A DNA stretch of 10,855 bases, from NCBI GenBank assembly GCA_014360855.1, contig JACIWP010000093.1, forward strand, positions 1 through 10,855, written 5' to 3'. Shown piece by piece: positions 1-5,779 of the stretch. Both the position numbers and the translations under genes were made by a program. The stretch is from Anaerolineae bacterium (lineage in GTDB: Bacteria; Chloroflexota; Anaerolineae; JACIWP01). Every line of letters starts with the position of its first letter. Position 1 is the first letter of the stretch. A model generated the notes under the pieces. That model searched no databases and had not been told where the DNA came from. It saw nothing but the letters and a program-made list of their open reading frames with translations.

Positions 1-14
1 CCAAAACATCACGC

Positions 15-42
15 TTGATACCCGCCCTTGTATGAGTATAAT
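15..42 (+). promoter_or_regulatory. Sigma70-type promoter of the CDGSH-to-murA operon
   Basis: TTGATA at 15-20 (5 of 6 to the -35 consensus), a 16-bp spacer, and a perfect TATAAT at 37-42. A start of transcription near 48-50 would give a leader of about 58 nt before the first gene. This is the only convincing promoter seen before the four co-directional genes, whose gaps (50, 26 and 17 nt) leave little room for others. Assigned by consensus match only. Confidence 0.7.
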
Positions 43-96
43 TACGGTGGATTGGCAGTTGGCGATGCGTATCATTTGCCCAGGTGTCATTATCTC

Positions 97-101
97 GAGG
101 T
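97..101 (+). promoter_or_regulatory. Ribosome binding site that sets the start of the CDGSH gene
   Basis: GAGGT lies 6 nt before the ATG at 108. The frame is also open from a GTG at 84, but that codon has no Shine-Dalgarno and would add eight residues unlike the family. The ATG at 108 is therefore preferred. Confidence 0.65.
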
Positions 102-107
102 CAGACT

Positions 108-344
108 ATGCCATCACCCAGCGAGAGGAAAATTATTGTACTGCCGGACGGCCCATATAAAGTAGTGGGCGGGGTGCCCCTCTGCCGCAAGACGCAGATC
201 GTCTCGGAATACGGGGAACCGCTGACCTGGCGCAAGGACGAGGATATCCCCGTCCCAGAGACCTACTTGCTGTGCCGCTGTGGCCAATCGGCGCGCAAGC
301 CTTTCTGCGACGGCACCCATCGCCATCTGCCGCCGCACAGATGA
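108..344 (+). CDS. CDGSH-type 2Fe-2S iron-sulfur protein (mitoNEET-like)
   Basis: A 78-residue soluble protein expected to bind one 2Fe-2S cluster through three Cys and one His. The signature C-x-C-x2-S-x3-P-x-C-D-G-T-H is complete at residues 56-71, with ligands C56, C58, C67 and H71. The N-terminal half (PDGPYKVVGGVPL, then a variable strand and WRKDEDIP) is the usual lead-in of short prokaryotic CDGSH proteins, and the length is normal for the single-domain type. The extra Cys26 is not part of the motif. There is no signal peptide or membrane helix, so it should be cytoplasmic. The family is linked to redox sensing and to electron or cluster transfer, but no specific partner can be named here. 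It is first in a four-gene plus-strand operon, 50 nt before a dehydrogenase gene. The family call is secure; the role is unknown. Confidence 0.93.
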   Translation: MPSPSERKIIVLPDGPYKVVGGVPLCRKTQIVSEYGEPLTWRKDEDIPVPETYLLCRCGQSARKPFCDGTHRHLPPHR

Positions 345-380
345 TGCTGGAAAGGAGGCTGTCCTATAGAAGCTGTTGGA

Positions 381-387
381 AAGGAGG
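381..387 (+). promoter_or_regulatory. Duplicated Shine-Dalgarno before the dehydrogenase
   Basis: AAGGAGG at 381-387 stands 7 nt before the ATG at 395 and is a near-perfect ribosome binding site. Almost the same string (TGGAAAGGAGG) occurs at 348-358, just after the CDGSH stop, with no usable start codon behind it. The second copy looks like a small local duplication. Confidence 0.6.
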
Positions 388-394
388 ATGACCG

Positions 395-1396
395 ATGGGA
401 AAGCCCAAAGTATTTGTGGCTCGCGTGATTCCGGACGAAGGACTGGCGCTCATCCGGGAATCGTGCGATGCGGACATCTGGCCGGCCCAATTGCCGCCCA
501 CCCGCGCGGAACTCCTCGAACGGGTGCGCGGCGTCGACGGTATCCTTTCCCTCCTTACCGATACCATTGACGCCGAGGTGATGGATGCCGCCGGCCCGCA
601 ACTGCGTGTCATCAGCAACTTCGCCGTCGGCGTGGACAACATTGACCTGGCCGAGGCAACCCGCCGCCGGATCCCCGTCGGCCATACGCCGGGCGTTCTG
701 ACCGAGACGACGGCGGACCTGGCCTTCGCCCTCATGCTGGCGGCGGCGCGCCGCATCGTCGAGGGGGTGCGCTATGTGCAGGCCGGCCTGTGGAAAACCT
801 GGGGGCCGATGCTCCTGCTCGGACAGGATGTGGCCGGCGCCACCCTCGGCATCATCGGTTTCGGGCGCATCGGCAAGGCGGTGGCCCGCCGCGCCGGCGG
901 ATTTCACATGCGCATCCTGTATTACGACCCGTACTGTCGGGAGGACCCCGCCGCGCAGGAGCTGGGCGCCCAATGTGTGGACCTGGAAACGCTCCTGCGG
1001 GAATCGGACTTCATCACCATCCATGTCCCGCTCACGCCGCAGACGCGCCACATGATTGATGACCGGGCCTTCGCCCTGATGAAGCCTACTGCCGTGTTGG
1101 TCAACACGGCGCGCGGCCCCATTGTGGACCCGGAGGCGCTGTACCGGGCGTTGAAGGAGCGCCGCATTTTCGCCGCGGCACTGGATGTCACCGAGCCAGA
1201 GCCTCTGCCGGCGGACAGCCCACTGCTCCAGCTTGACAATCTCATCGTCGTGCCGCATATTGGAAGCGCCAGCGTGGTCACGCGCGGCAAAATGGCCCGT
1301 ATGGCGGCGGAAAACCTGCTGGCCGGCCTGCGCGGCGAGCGCCTCCCATACTGCGCGAACCCGGAGGTGTACACTGCCGGCACGCCGGCGGCATAA
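395..1396 (+). CDS. D-isomer-specific 2-hydroxyacid dehydrogenase, glyoxylate/hydroxypyruvate reductase-like
   Basis: A 333-residue cytoplasmic oxidoreductase that should reduce a 2-keto acid (glyoxylate, hydroxypyruvate or similar) to the D-2-hydroxyacid. The length matches archaeal and bacterial glyoxylate reductases; the regulatory C-terminal domain of long 3-phosphoglycerate dehydrogenases is absent. The flanking catalytic domain covers roughly residues 1-100 and 290-333, and the nucleotide-binding domain the middle. GFGRIG at 155-160 is the Rossmann glycine loop. D178 (YYDP) at the end of the second strand favours NAD(H) over NADP(H). The family's catalytic Arg, Glu and His align with R240 (NTARG), E269 (TEPEP) and H288 (PHIGS). 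The start is fixed by AAGGAGG 7 nt upstream. It sits between the CDGSH gene and the DUF62 gene in the operon. The family is certain; the substrate cannot be read from sequence, and D-3-phosphoglycerate remains possible. Confidence 0.93.
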   Translation: MGKPKVFVARVIPDEGLALIRESCDADIWPAQLPPTRAELLERVRGVDGILSLLTDTIDAEVMDAAGPQLRVISNFAVGVDNIDLAEATRRRIPVGHTPGVLTETTADLAFALMLAAARRIVEGVRYVQAGLWKTWGPMLLLGQDVAGATLGIIGFGRIGKAVARRAGGFHMRILYYDPYCREDPAAQELGAQCVDLETLLRESDFITIHVPLTPQTRHMIDDRAFALMKPTAVLVNTARGPIVDPEALYRALKERRIFAAALDVTEPEPLPADSPLLQLDNLIVVPHIGSASVVTRGKMARMAAENLLAGLRGERLPYCANPEVYTAGTPAA

Positions 1397-1422
1397 ATCT
1401 TTCCGGCTCAGAGGACCAGCCT

Positions 1423-2241
1423 GTGCCGATCATCACCCTGCTCACTGATTTCGGGGAACGCGATGGCTATGTGGGAGCGATGAAAGGGGTTATCCTGGGC
1501 ATCGCCCCCCACGTCTCCCTGGTGGACATCTCCCATGACATCCCGCCCCAGGATATCCCCTCAGCCGCCTATGTCCTTTGGAGCACCTACCGCTTCTTTC
1601 CGCCGGACACCATCCACCTGGTCGTGGTGGACCCTGGGGTGGGGACGGAACGCCGGCCCATCGCCGTGCAGACCCGACATGGCCGCTTCGTCGCGCCGGA
1701 TAACGGCGTGCTGGGATATGTGCTGGGACAGGAGGAGGAATGGCAGGCGGTGCACCTGACGGAACGCCGCTTCTGGCGTCCGGAGATCAGCCGGACCTTT
1801 CACGGCAGGGATATTTTCGCCCCCGCCGCCGCGCACCTGGCCGCCGGCGTCCCCCTGCATGAATTCGGGCCGGCCATCACCGACCCGGTGGCAGTGCCGT
1901 TCCCCCAGGTCCGCCGGCTGGACGAGGCACGCTGTCAGGCATGCCTGGTATATATTGATCGCTTCGGCAACTGCGTGACCAATCTGCCGGCCGAGTATCC
2001 TCTGGCGGGCCGGCCGGCGGCTTCGTGGGGGCCGGCGCTCTCCGCCCAACTGGGCGGCCACCACATCCGCGGCCTGCACCCCACCTATGCCGCGGTCGCG
2101 CCCGGAACGCCTCTGCTCCTGGCGGGTTCCAGTGGGTTCGTGGAGATCGCCGTGCGGGAAGGGAACGCCGCGGCCCGCTTCGGCGCCCATGCCGGCGACC
2201 CGGTGGAGTTTCGCATCATCCCATCATCAGAACATCGCTAG
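1423..2241 (+). CDS. SAM hydroxide adenosyltransferase (DUF62, SAM hydrolase)
   Basis: A 272-residue member of the DUF62 / SAM-dependent chlorinase-fluorinase superfamily. Characterised DUF62 enzymes split S-adenosyl-methionine with water into adenosine and methionine. The N-terminal domain opens with ITLLTDFGERDGYVGAMKG (residues 3-22), followed by LVDISHDIPPQD, HLVVVDPGVGTERR and FVAPDNG. The C-terminal beta-barrel has the family motif YIDRFGNCVTNL (177-188). The Asp-Arg-His side-chain triad characteristic of DUF62 hydrolases is present as D70, R77 and H127. The extra loop of about 20 residues found in fluorinase is missing, which argues against halogenase activity. The start is GTG, with GAGGA at 1411-1415 (7 nt spacing). 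It lies 26 nt after the dehydrogenase and 17 nt before murA, so it is probably co-transcribed with both. The physiological role of the family is unclear. Confidence 0.93.
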   Translation: MPIITLLTDFGERDGYVGAMKGVILGIAPHVSLVDISHDIPPQDIPSAAYVLWSTYRFFPPDTIHLVVVDPGVGTERRPIAVQTRHGRFVAPDNGVLGYVLGQEEEWQAVHLTERRFWRPEISRTFHGRDIFAPAAAHLAAGVPLHEFGPAITDPVAVPFPQVRRLDEARCQACLVYIDRFGNCVTNLPAEYPLAGRPAASWGPALSAQLGGHHIRGLHPTYAAVAPGTPLLLAGSSGFVEIAVREGNAAARFGAHAGDPVEFRIIPSSEHR

Positions 2242-2258
2242 GGAAAGGTTGATATCCC

Positions 2259-3542
2259 ATGGAACAGTTCGTCATCGAAGGTGGGTATCCTCTGAAGGGT
2301 ACGGTCCGCATCAGCGGGAATAAGAACGCCGCCCTGCCGCTCCTGGCGGCCAGCCTGCTCACCGATGAGGAAGTCATCCTCGAGAACATGCCCAACATCC
2401 TGGATGTGCGGACGATGATACAGCTCATCTCCGACCTGGGAGCGGAGGTCCGCTGGATCGGTGACGGCATGGTCGCGGTGCGCGCCAGGGAGGTGCGCAA
2501 GGCGGAGCTCTCGCCGGAGCTTTGCCGGCAGATCCGCGCCTCCATCCTGCTGGCCGGCCCCATGCTGGCCCGCTGTGGCCAGGTGGACCTCCCCCTGCCG
2601 GGCGGCGACGTCATTGGCCGGCGGCGCGTGGACACCCATTTCCTGGCCCTCAAAGCCCTGGGGGCAGAGGTGGAGGTGGACGGCGGATACTCCATGCGCG
2701 CCCACAAGCTCGCCGGCCAGGACATCCTCCTGGACGAGGCCAGCGTCACCGCCACAGAGAACGCCCTCATGGCGGCGGTGCTGGCGAAGGGCACTACCAT
2801 TATCCGCAATGCCGCCTGCGAGCCGCACATCCAGGACCTGGCACATTTCCTCAACGCCATGGGAGCGCAGATCGAGGGCATTGGCTCCAATACCCTCATC
2901 GTTCATGGCGTGGACCGCTTGCACGGCACGCGCTACCGCATCTCCCCGGATTACATCGAGACGGGGAGCTTTATCGGCCTGGCGGCGGTGACGCGCAGTG
3001 AGATCCTGATACAGGATGCCGGCCCGGAGTTCATGCGCATGATCCTGCTCAAGTTCCGCCGGCTGGGGGTCGAGGTCGAGATCCGCGGCCAGGACATCTT
3101 TGTGCCGGCGGATCAGCCCCTCGAGGTCGTCTGCGATGTGGACGGCGCCGTGCCCAAAATTGACGATGCCCCATGGCCCAACTTCCCGGCGGATCTGATG
3201 AGCATCGCCGTCGTGGTGGCCACCCAGAGCAAGGGCACGGTCCTTATTCACGAGAAGATGTTCGAGAGCCGGCTCTTTTTCGTGGACAAGCTCATCGCCA
3301 TGGGGGCGCAGATCATCCTCTGCGACCCGCATCGGGCGGTGGTGGTGGGGCCGACGCGACTGCACGGCGAGCAGTTGGAAAGCCCGGACATTCGGGCCGG
3401 CATGGCCCTGCTCATCGCCAGCCTGTGCGCCCGCGGGCAGAGCGTCATCCGCAACATCGGCCAAATCGACCGCGGGTATGAGCGGGTGGATGAGAAACTG
3501 CGGGCGCTGGGGGCGCGCATCGAACGGGTGCGCATCCCATAG
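2259..3542 (+). CDS. murA: UDP-N-acetylglucosamine 1-carboxyvinyltransferase MurA (Asp at the active-site Cys position)
   Basis: A 427-residue enzyme that transfers enolpyruvate from PEP to UDP-GlcNAc, the first committed step of peptidoglycan precursor synthesis in the cytoplasm. The protein is full length and has the inside-out alpha/beta barrel pattern of EPSP-synthase-like enzymes. GNKNAALP carries K22 and N23, the PEP/UDP-GlcNAc site. R122 aligns with E. coli R120, D312 (NFPADL) with the general base D305, and R405 (IDRGYERVDEKLRALGA) with R397. The loop LPLPGGDVIGRRRVD (111-125) has D117 where E. coli has C115. The same natural change occurs in Mycobacterium and Chlamydia MurA, where the enzyme works but is insensitive to fosfomycin. 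GGGAAAGG at 2241-2248 is the ribosome binding site. It is the last gene of the operon and is followed by a strong hairpin. EPSP synthase is excluded by length and by the MurA-type C-terminal motif. Confidence 0.96.
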   Translation: MEQFVIEGGYPLKGTVRISGNKNAALPLLAASLLTDEEVILENMPNILDVRTMIQLISDLGAEVRWIGDGMVAVRAREVRKAELSPELCRQIRASILLAGPMLARCGQVDLPLPGGDVIGRRRVDTHFLALKALGAEVEVDGGYSMRAHKLAGQDILLDEASVTATENALMAAVLAKGTTIIRNAACEPHIQDLAHFLNAMGAQIEGIGSNTLIVHGVDRLHGTRYRISPDYIETGSFIGLAAVTRSEILIQDAGPEFMRMILLKFRRLGVEVEIRGQDIFVPADQPLEVVCDVDGAVPKIDDAPWPNFPADLMSIAVVVATQSKGTVLIHEKMFESRLFFVDKLIAMGAQIILCDPHRAVVVGPTRLHGEQLESPDIRAGMALLIASLCARGQSVIRNIGQIDRGYERVDEKLRALGARIERVRIP

Positions 3543-3558
3543 CGCGTGCGGACGCGAA

Positions 3559-3587
3559 GAGGCCGGCGGAGCAAATCCGCCGGCCTC
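3559..3587. terminator. Hairpin terminator between convergent murA and the membrane-protein gene
   Basis: A perfect 12-bp GC-rich inverted repeat, GAGGCCGGCGGA at 3559-3570 and TCCGCCGGCCTC at 3576-3587, with a 5-nt loop (GCAAA). It starts 17 nt after the murA stop and lies 33 nt from the stop of the opposing gene at 3620, so it probably serves both. No clear T-run follows on either strand, so it is not a textbook intrinsic terminator. Confidence 0.7.
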
Positions 3588-3619
3588 ATGAGCCGTTAAG
3601 TATTTCGGACCTCTTCTGC

Positions 3620-4696
3620 TTATTCCCCTTTATTGCCAACCTTGGTCAAGATCGGCCGTAGGCCGATGACCTCCACCAGTTTGTCCAGCAGTTCCAGGAT
3701 GAATTTCTGCCGAAAGCCGCACAAACAGGCCAGTGCCGAGGGGAACCAGCTCGACGAAACCGTCTGGATATTGATGCTCATGGCCAGCATGCCGCTGACG
3801 ACAATAAGGTATATGAAGGCACCCAGCATTGCCCCCATAATGGGCTGGACCACGTACCACATGTTGTACTGGCGGTCGAAGTCCTGCTGTTCCGCCACGT
3901 GCCAATACAGGCTGTACAATGCCCCGACGACGCCGCCGATACCGCCCCAGATCATGGTGTCCCAGAAGGGCAGGATATCGCGCATGTTCAGCGCTTCGGT
4001 GACACGGGTCAAATTGCCGACCCAGACGGCCAGCGGCCGGTCGAAGGCCAGCACCAGGACGAAGGCGATGAAGAACAGGAACTCATAGCCGAGGATGATG
4101 GTGCCGTAGGTGGCGGCCCACCGCCGGCTCTCTTCCTTGCGCCGCAGTAACCCCTGTGCCTGCATGGTCAGCTTTTCCGCCTCCGTGAAGCCATCCGGCC
4201 CCCGCAGTAAGGCGGCGCGTGCCTGCTGAAGCAGGCTGGCCACATCCTCCAGCGTGTCCGACCGCGCCCCCACTTCCCGCGTCATCTGCTGGTACAGGGC
4301 GTCAATATCCTTGGTCAGGGACTGCAGGCGGGCCTGGAGCTGTGCGTCCATGGCCGGCGCGGAGGGGGCTGTGAACGCAGGCTCCGCGGCCGCGGCCGGC
4401 TCCGCTCCCTTGGTCACCTCGACCCGGGCAGTGGCGGGTGAGGATGGGGCGGCGGTGGCGCCGGCTACCGCGGCGGCCGGCACTGCCCCAGGCTGAGAGG
4501 GGTTCGCGGCGGGCGAAGCCGCGGCGGGGGAAGGGGCCGGCGTCCGCTCCTCCGGCTCCATCGCCAGCAGTTCTTCGCCCAACAGTCTCTGCAGTTCCCA
4601 ATCGAGGTCAAAACGGTCACTCGAAGCGGCCTTTGCCGGCTGGCTCGGAACCTCGTCCCATTGTTTGACGCTGACCACCCTCGTGCGTTCGACCAT
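3620..4696 (-). CDS. Unrecognised membrane protein with Ala/Pro-rich N-terminal tail and three predicted helices
   Basis: 358 residues from the preferred start. I do not recognise the family. Numbered from that start: a charged segment with an amphipathic stretch (29-46) comes first, then a low-complexity Ala/Pro/Thr tail (about 52-115), then a helical, probably coiled-coil part (116-194). Hydrophobic helices follow at about 197-217, 246-265 (GGIGGVVGAL) and 282-306 (PIMGAMLGAFIYLIVV). After them comes a conserved-looking ending, LCGFRQKFILELLDKLVEVIG (325-345). There is no signal peptide, so the long N-terminal part is probably cytoplasmic. Three ATGs lie close together (4714, 4705, 4696); GGAGGA at 4711-4706 has the right spacing, 9 nt, only for the one at 4696. 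It has a TATAAT box about 55 nt upstream and is convergent with murA. It may be an envelope or signalling protein, but no function is assigned. Confidence 0.8.
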   Translation of the reverse strand: MVERTRVVSVKQWDEVPSQPAKAASSDRFDLDWELQRLLGEELLAMEPEERTPAPSPAAASPAANPSQPGAVPAAAVAGATAAPSSPATARVEVTKGAEPAAAAEPAFTAPSAPAMDAQLQARLQSLTKDIDALYQQMTREVGARSDTLEDVASLLQQARAALLRGPDGFTEAEKLTMQAQGLLRRKEESRRWAATYGTIILGYEFLFFIAFVLVLAFDRPLAVWVGNLTRVTEALNMRDILPFWDTMIWGGIGGVVGALYSLYWHVAEQQDFDRQYNMWYVVQPIMGAMLGAFIYLIVVSGMLAMSINIQTVSSSWFPSALACLCGFRQKFILELLDKLVEVIGLRPILTKVGNKGE

Positions 4697-4752
4697 GGAT
4701 CGCATTCCTCCCATGCAAGGGTTTCGCGCCGTACGTTCTTCCGTCAGAGTTC

Positions 4753-4776
4753 ATTATAACACAGCGTGCGGGCGAA
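4753..4776 (-). promoter_or_regulatory. Candidate promoter of the membrane-protein gene
   Basis: On the minus strand a perfect TATAAT (4758 to 4753) stands about 55 nt before the preferred start codon, in the most AT-rich stretch of an otherwise GC-rich gap. The -35 region is poor: with a 17-bp spacer the hexamer is TGTACT, 3 of 6 to consensus. The promoter may need an activator or may use the -10 box only. Confidence 0.5.
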
Positions 4777-4833
4777 GTACAGGGGATTACGCCCGAGGGA
4801 ACGCTTTTCAATATTAAATCCGCCGGCCGGCGC

Positions 4834-4870
4834 GGAAAAGAGAATGGGGGCAGGTTTAATCCTGCCCCCA
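4834..4870 (-). terminator. Intrinsic terminator after the sugar transferase gene
   Basis: A perfect 10-bp stem (TGGGGGCAGG at 4845-4854, CCTGCCCCCA at 4861-4870) with loop TTTAAT. Read on the minus strand it lies 31 nt after the sugar transferase stop and is followed by the T-rich run TTCTCTTTT. Stem, loop and T-run together fit rho-independent termination and keep this transcript apart from the next gene. Confidence 0.75.
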
Positions 4871-4901
4871 CCTCTGCCCTGCTGGAGCGAAGGCGGAAAG
4901 G

Positions 4902-5654
4902 TTACCGGGCGCTGCGGGTGGACAGCACGACGGGAATGGTGCGCAGTAAGATGCTGATATCCAACCAGAAAGAGCGCTTCTCAATGTACTCGATGTCCAG
5001 CCGGACGATCTCGTCAAAGCGCAGGCTGCTGCGGCCGTTAATCTGGGCGTACCCGGTGATGCCGGGCAGGACATCCAGCCGCCGGCGGTGCCACTCTTTG
5101 TACAAATCCACCTCATAGTAAATGGAAGGGCGGGGGCCAACCAGGGACATGTCCCCTTTCAGCACGTTGAACAACTGGGGCAGTTCGTCCAGGCTGGTCG
5201 CCCGCAGGAACTTGCCCACGCGGGTGACGTTGTTGCCGTTATTGGGCTTATAGATGGGCGCATCCCTTTGTATCAGGTCTTCCAGGCTCTCGCCGTTGAT
5301 ATAGGCCTCGGCGAAGCGGCGGTGGGCACGGTCGTTATCCGGGTCCACCCGCATGGAGCGGAATTTGTAGAAATTGAAGATGCGGCCGTGCCGGCCGACA
5401 CGCTGCTGGACGAAGATGGCCGGCCCGGGCGAGTCCAGCTTGATCGCCACCGCGATCACCAGCATGAGTGGGGCGAAGAGGATCAATGCAATGCCGGCAA
5501 CCAGCACATCCAGCAGGCGCTTGGCCATCTCATAGGTCTGCAGGGAGACGGTAGCGCGTCTGGTTGGAAAAGCCGGCGCCACCAGCCGGGATTGTTCCAC
5601 TGCCATCATCGCACCTCGGTTCCACAATGTAGCTTGAACGCGTTGGCCCAGCAT
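4902..5654 (-). CDS. Bacterial sugar transferase (polyprenyl-phosphate hexose-1-phosphate transferase, short monotopic type)
   Basis: A 250-residue initiating glycosyltransferase. The family moves a sugar-1-phosphate from a nucleotide sugar to undecaprenyl phosphate at the cytoplasmic membrane face, starting exopolysaccharide, O-antigen or glycoprotein glycan assembly. KRLLDV leads into a hydrophobic helix (about 47-71), followed by DSPGP (74-78) with the Ser-Pro of the re-entrant membrane helix, then QQRVGRHGRIFNFYKFRSM. The catalytic Asp-Glu pair is D156-E157 in SLDELPQ; GDMSLVGPRP (167-176) and LPGITGYAQINGR (196-208) complete the signature. About 35 residues (106-140) lie between the FRSM and TRVGKFLR motifs. 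The N-terminal multi-helix and nucleotide-sugar-binding part of large WbaP/WcaJ proteins is missing. The start at 5654 has AGGAG 6 nt upstream; a second possible start at 5606 has GAGGT. The reading frame stays open to 5933, but that would overlap the neighbouring gene. The family is certain; the sugar is unknown. Confidence 0.93.
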   Translation of the reverse strand: MLGQRVQATLWNRGAMMAVEQSRLVAPAFPTRRATVSLQTYEMAKRLLDVLVAGIALILFAPLMLVIAVAIKLDSPGPAIFVQQRVGRHGRIFNFYKFRSMRVDPDNDRAHRRFAEAYINGESLEDLIQRDAPIYKPNNGNNVTRVGKFLRATSLDELPQLFNVLKGDMSLVGPRPSIYYEVDLYKEWHRRRLDVLPGITGYAQINGRSSLRFDEIVRLDIEYIEKRSFWLDISILLRTIPVVLSTRSAR

Positions 5655-5660
5655 GAGAAT

Positions 5661-5665
5661 CTCCT
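5661..5665 (-). promoter_or_regulatory. Ribosome binding site deciding the sugar transferase start
   Basis: On the minus strand AGGAG is 6 nt before the ATG at 5654. A competing GAGGT (5617 to 5613) precedes the ATG at 5606 by 6 nt and would give a 234-residue form. Both keep the whole catalytic domain, so only the first 16 residues are in doubt. Confidence 0.55.
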
Positions 5666-5690
5666 GATCCCGCTTTTCCAGTCCGATTAC

Positions 5691-5718
5691 AGTATACGCG
5701 CGCCAGGTGAAAATACAA
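5691..5718 (-). promoter_or_regulatory. Candidate promoter of the sugar transferase gene
   Basis: On the minus strand TTGTAT (5718 to 5713), a 16-bp spacer, and TATACT (5696 to 5691). Transcription would begin about 30 nt before the ATG at 5654. It lies in the 125-nt gap after the large surface-protein gene, so the transferase probably has its own transcript. The -35 half is only a partial match. Confidence 0.5.
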
Positions 5719-5730
5719 TGAAAACACCTG
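5704..5730. promoter_or_regulatory. Inverted repeat CAGGTG-N15-CACCTG centred on the -35 box
   Basis: CAGGTG at 5704-5709 and CACCTG at 5725-5730 are exact inverted copies, and their centre (5717) falls in the proposed -35 hexamer of the sugar transferase promoter. The spacing of about two helical turns would suit a dimeric repressor. Six-base arms can arise by chance, so this is only a candidate operator. Confidence 0.25.
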
Positions 5731-5779
5731 ACGCGCTGTATGACAATTTGTTCATGTATGCCCATGTCGGGCGTTGGGA

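Noticed and set aside
344..391. Fifteen-codon frame after the CDGSH gene, with ATG overlapping its stop
   Set aside because: It has no ribosome binding site of its own and no recognisable content; it mostly covers the duplicated Shine-Dalgarno region.
1423..2241. Chlorinase or fluorinase function for the DUF62 gene
   Set aside because: The Asp-Arg-His pattern of the hydrolase type is present, the fluorinase loop insertion is absent, and no halometabolite genes are near.
2238..3464. Minus-strand open frame of 408 residues opposite murA
   Set aside because: murA is certain on the plus strand. The antisense frame has no ribosome binding site or recognisable motif.
5760..5772. Small hairpin GCCC-ATGTC-GGGC after the large surface-protein stop, as a terminator
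   Set aside because: The stem is only 4 bp and no T-run follows on the minus strand. I see no convincing terminator for that gene.
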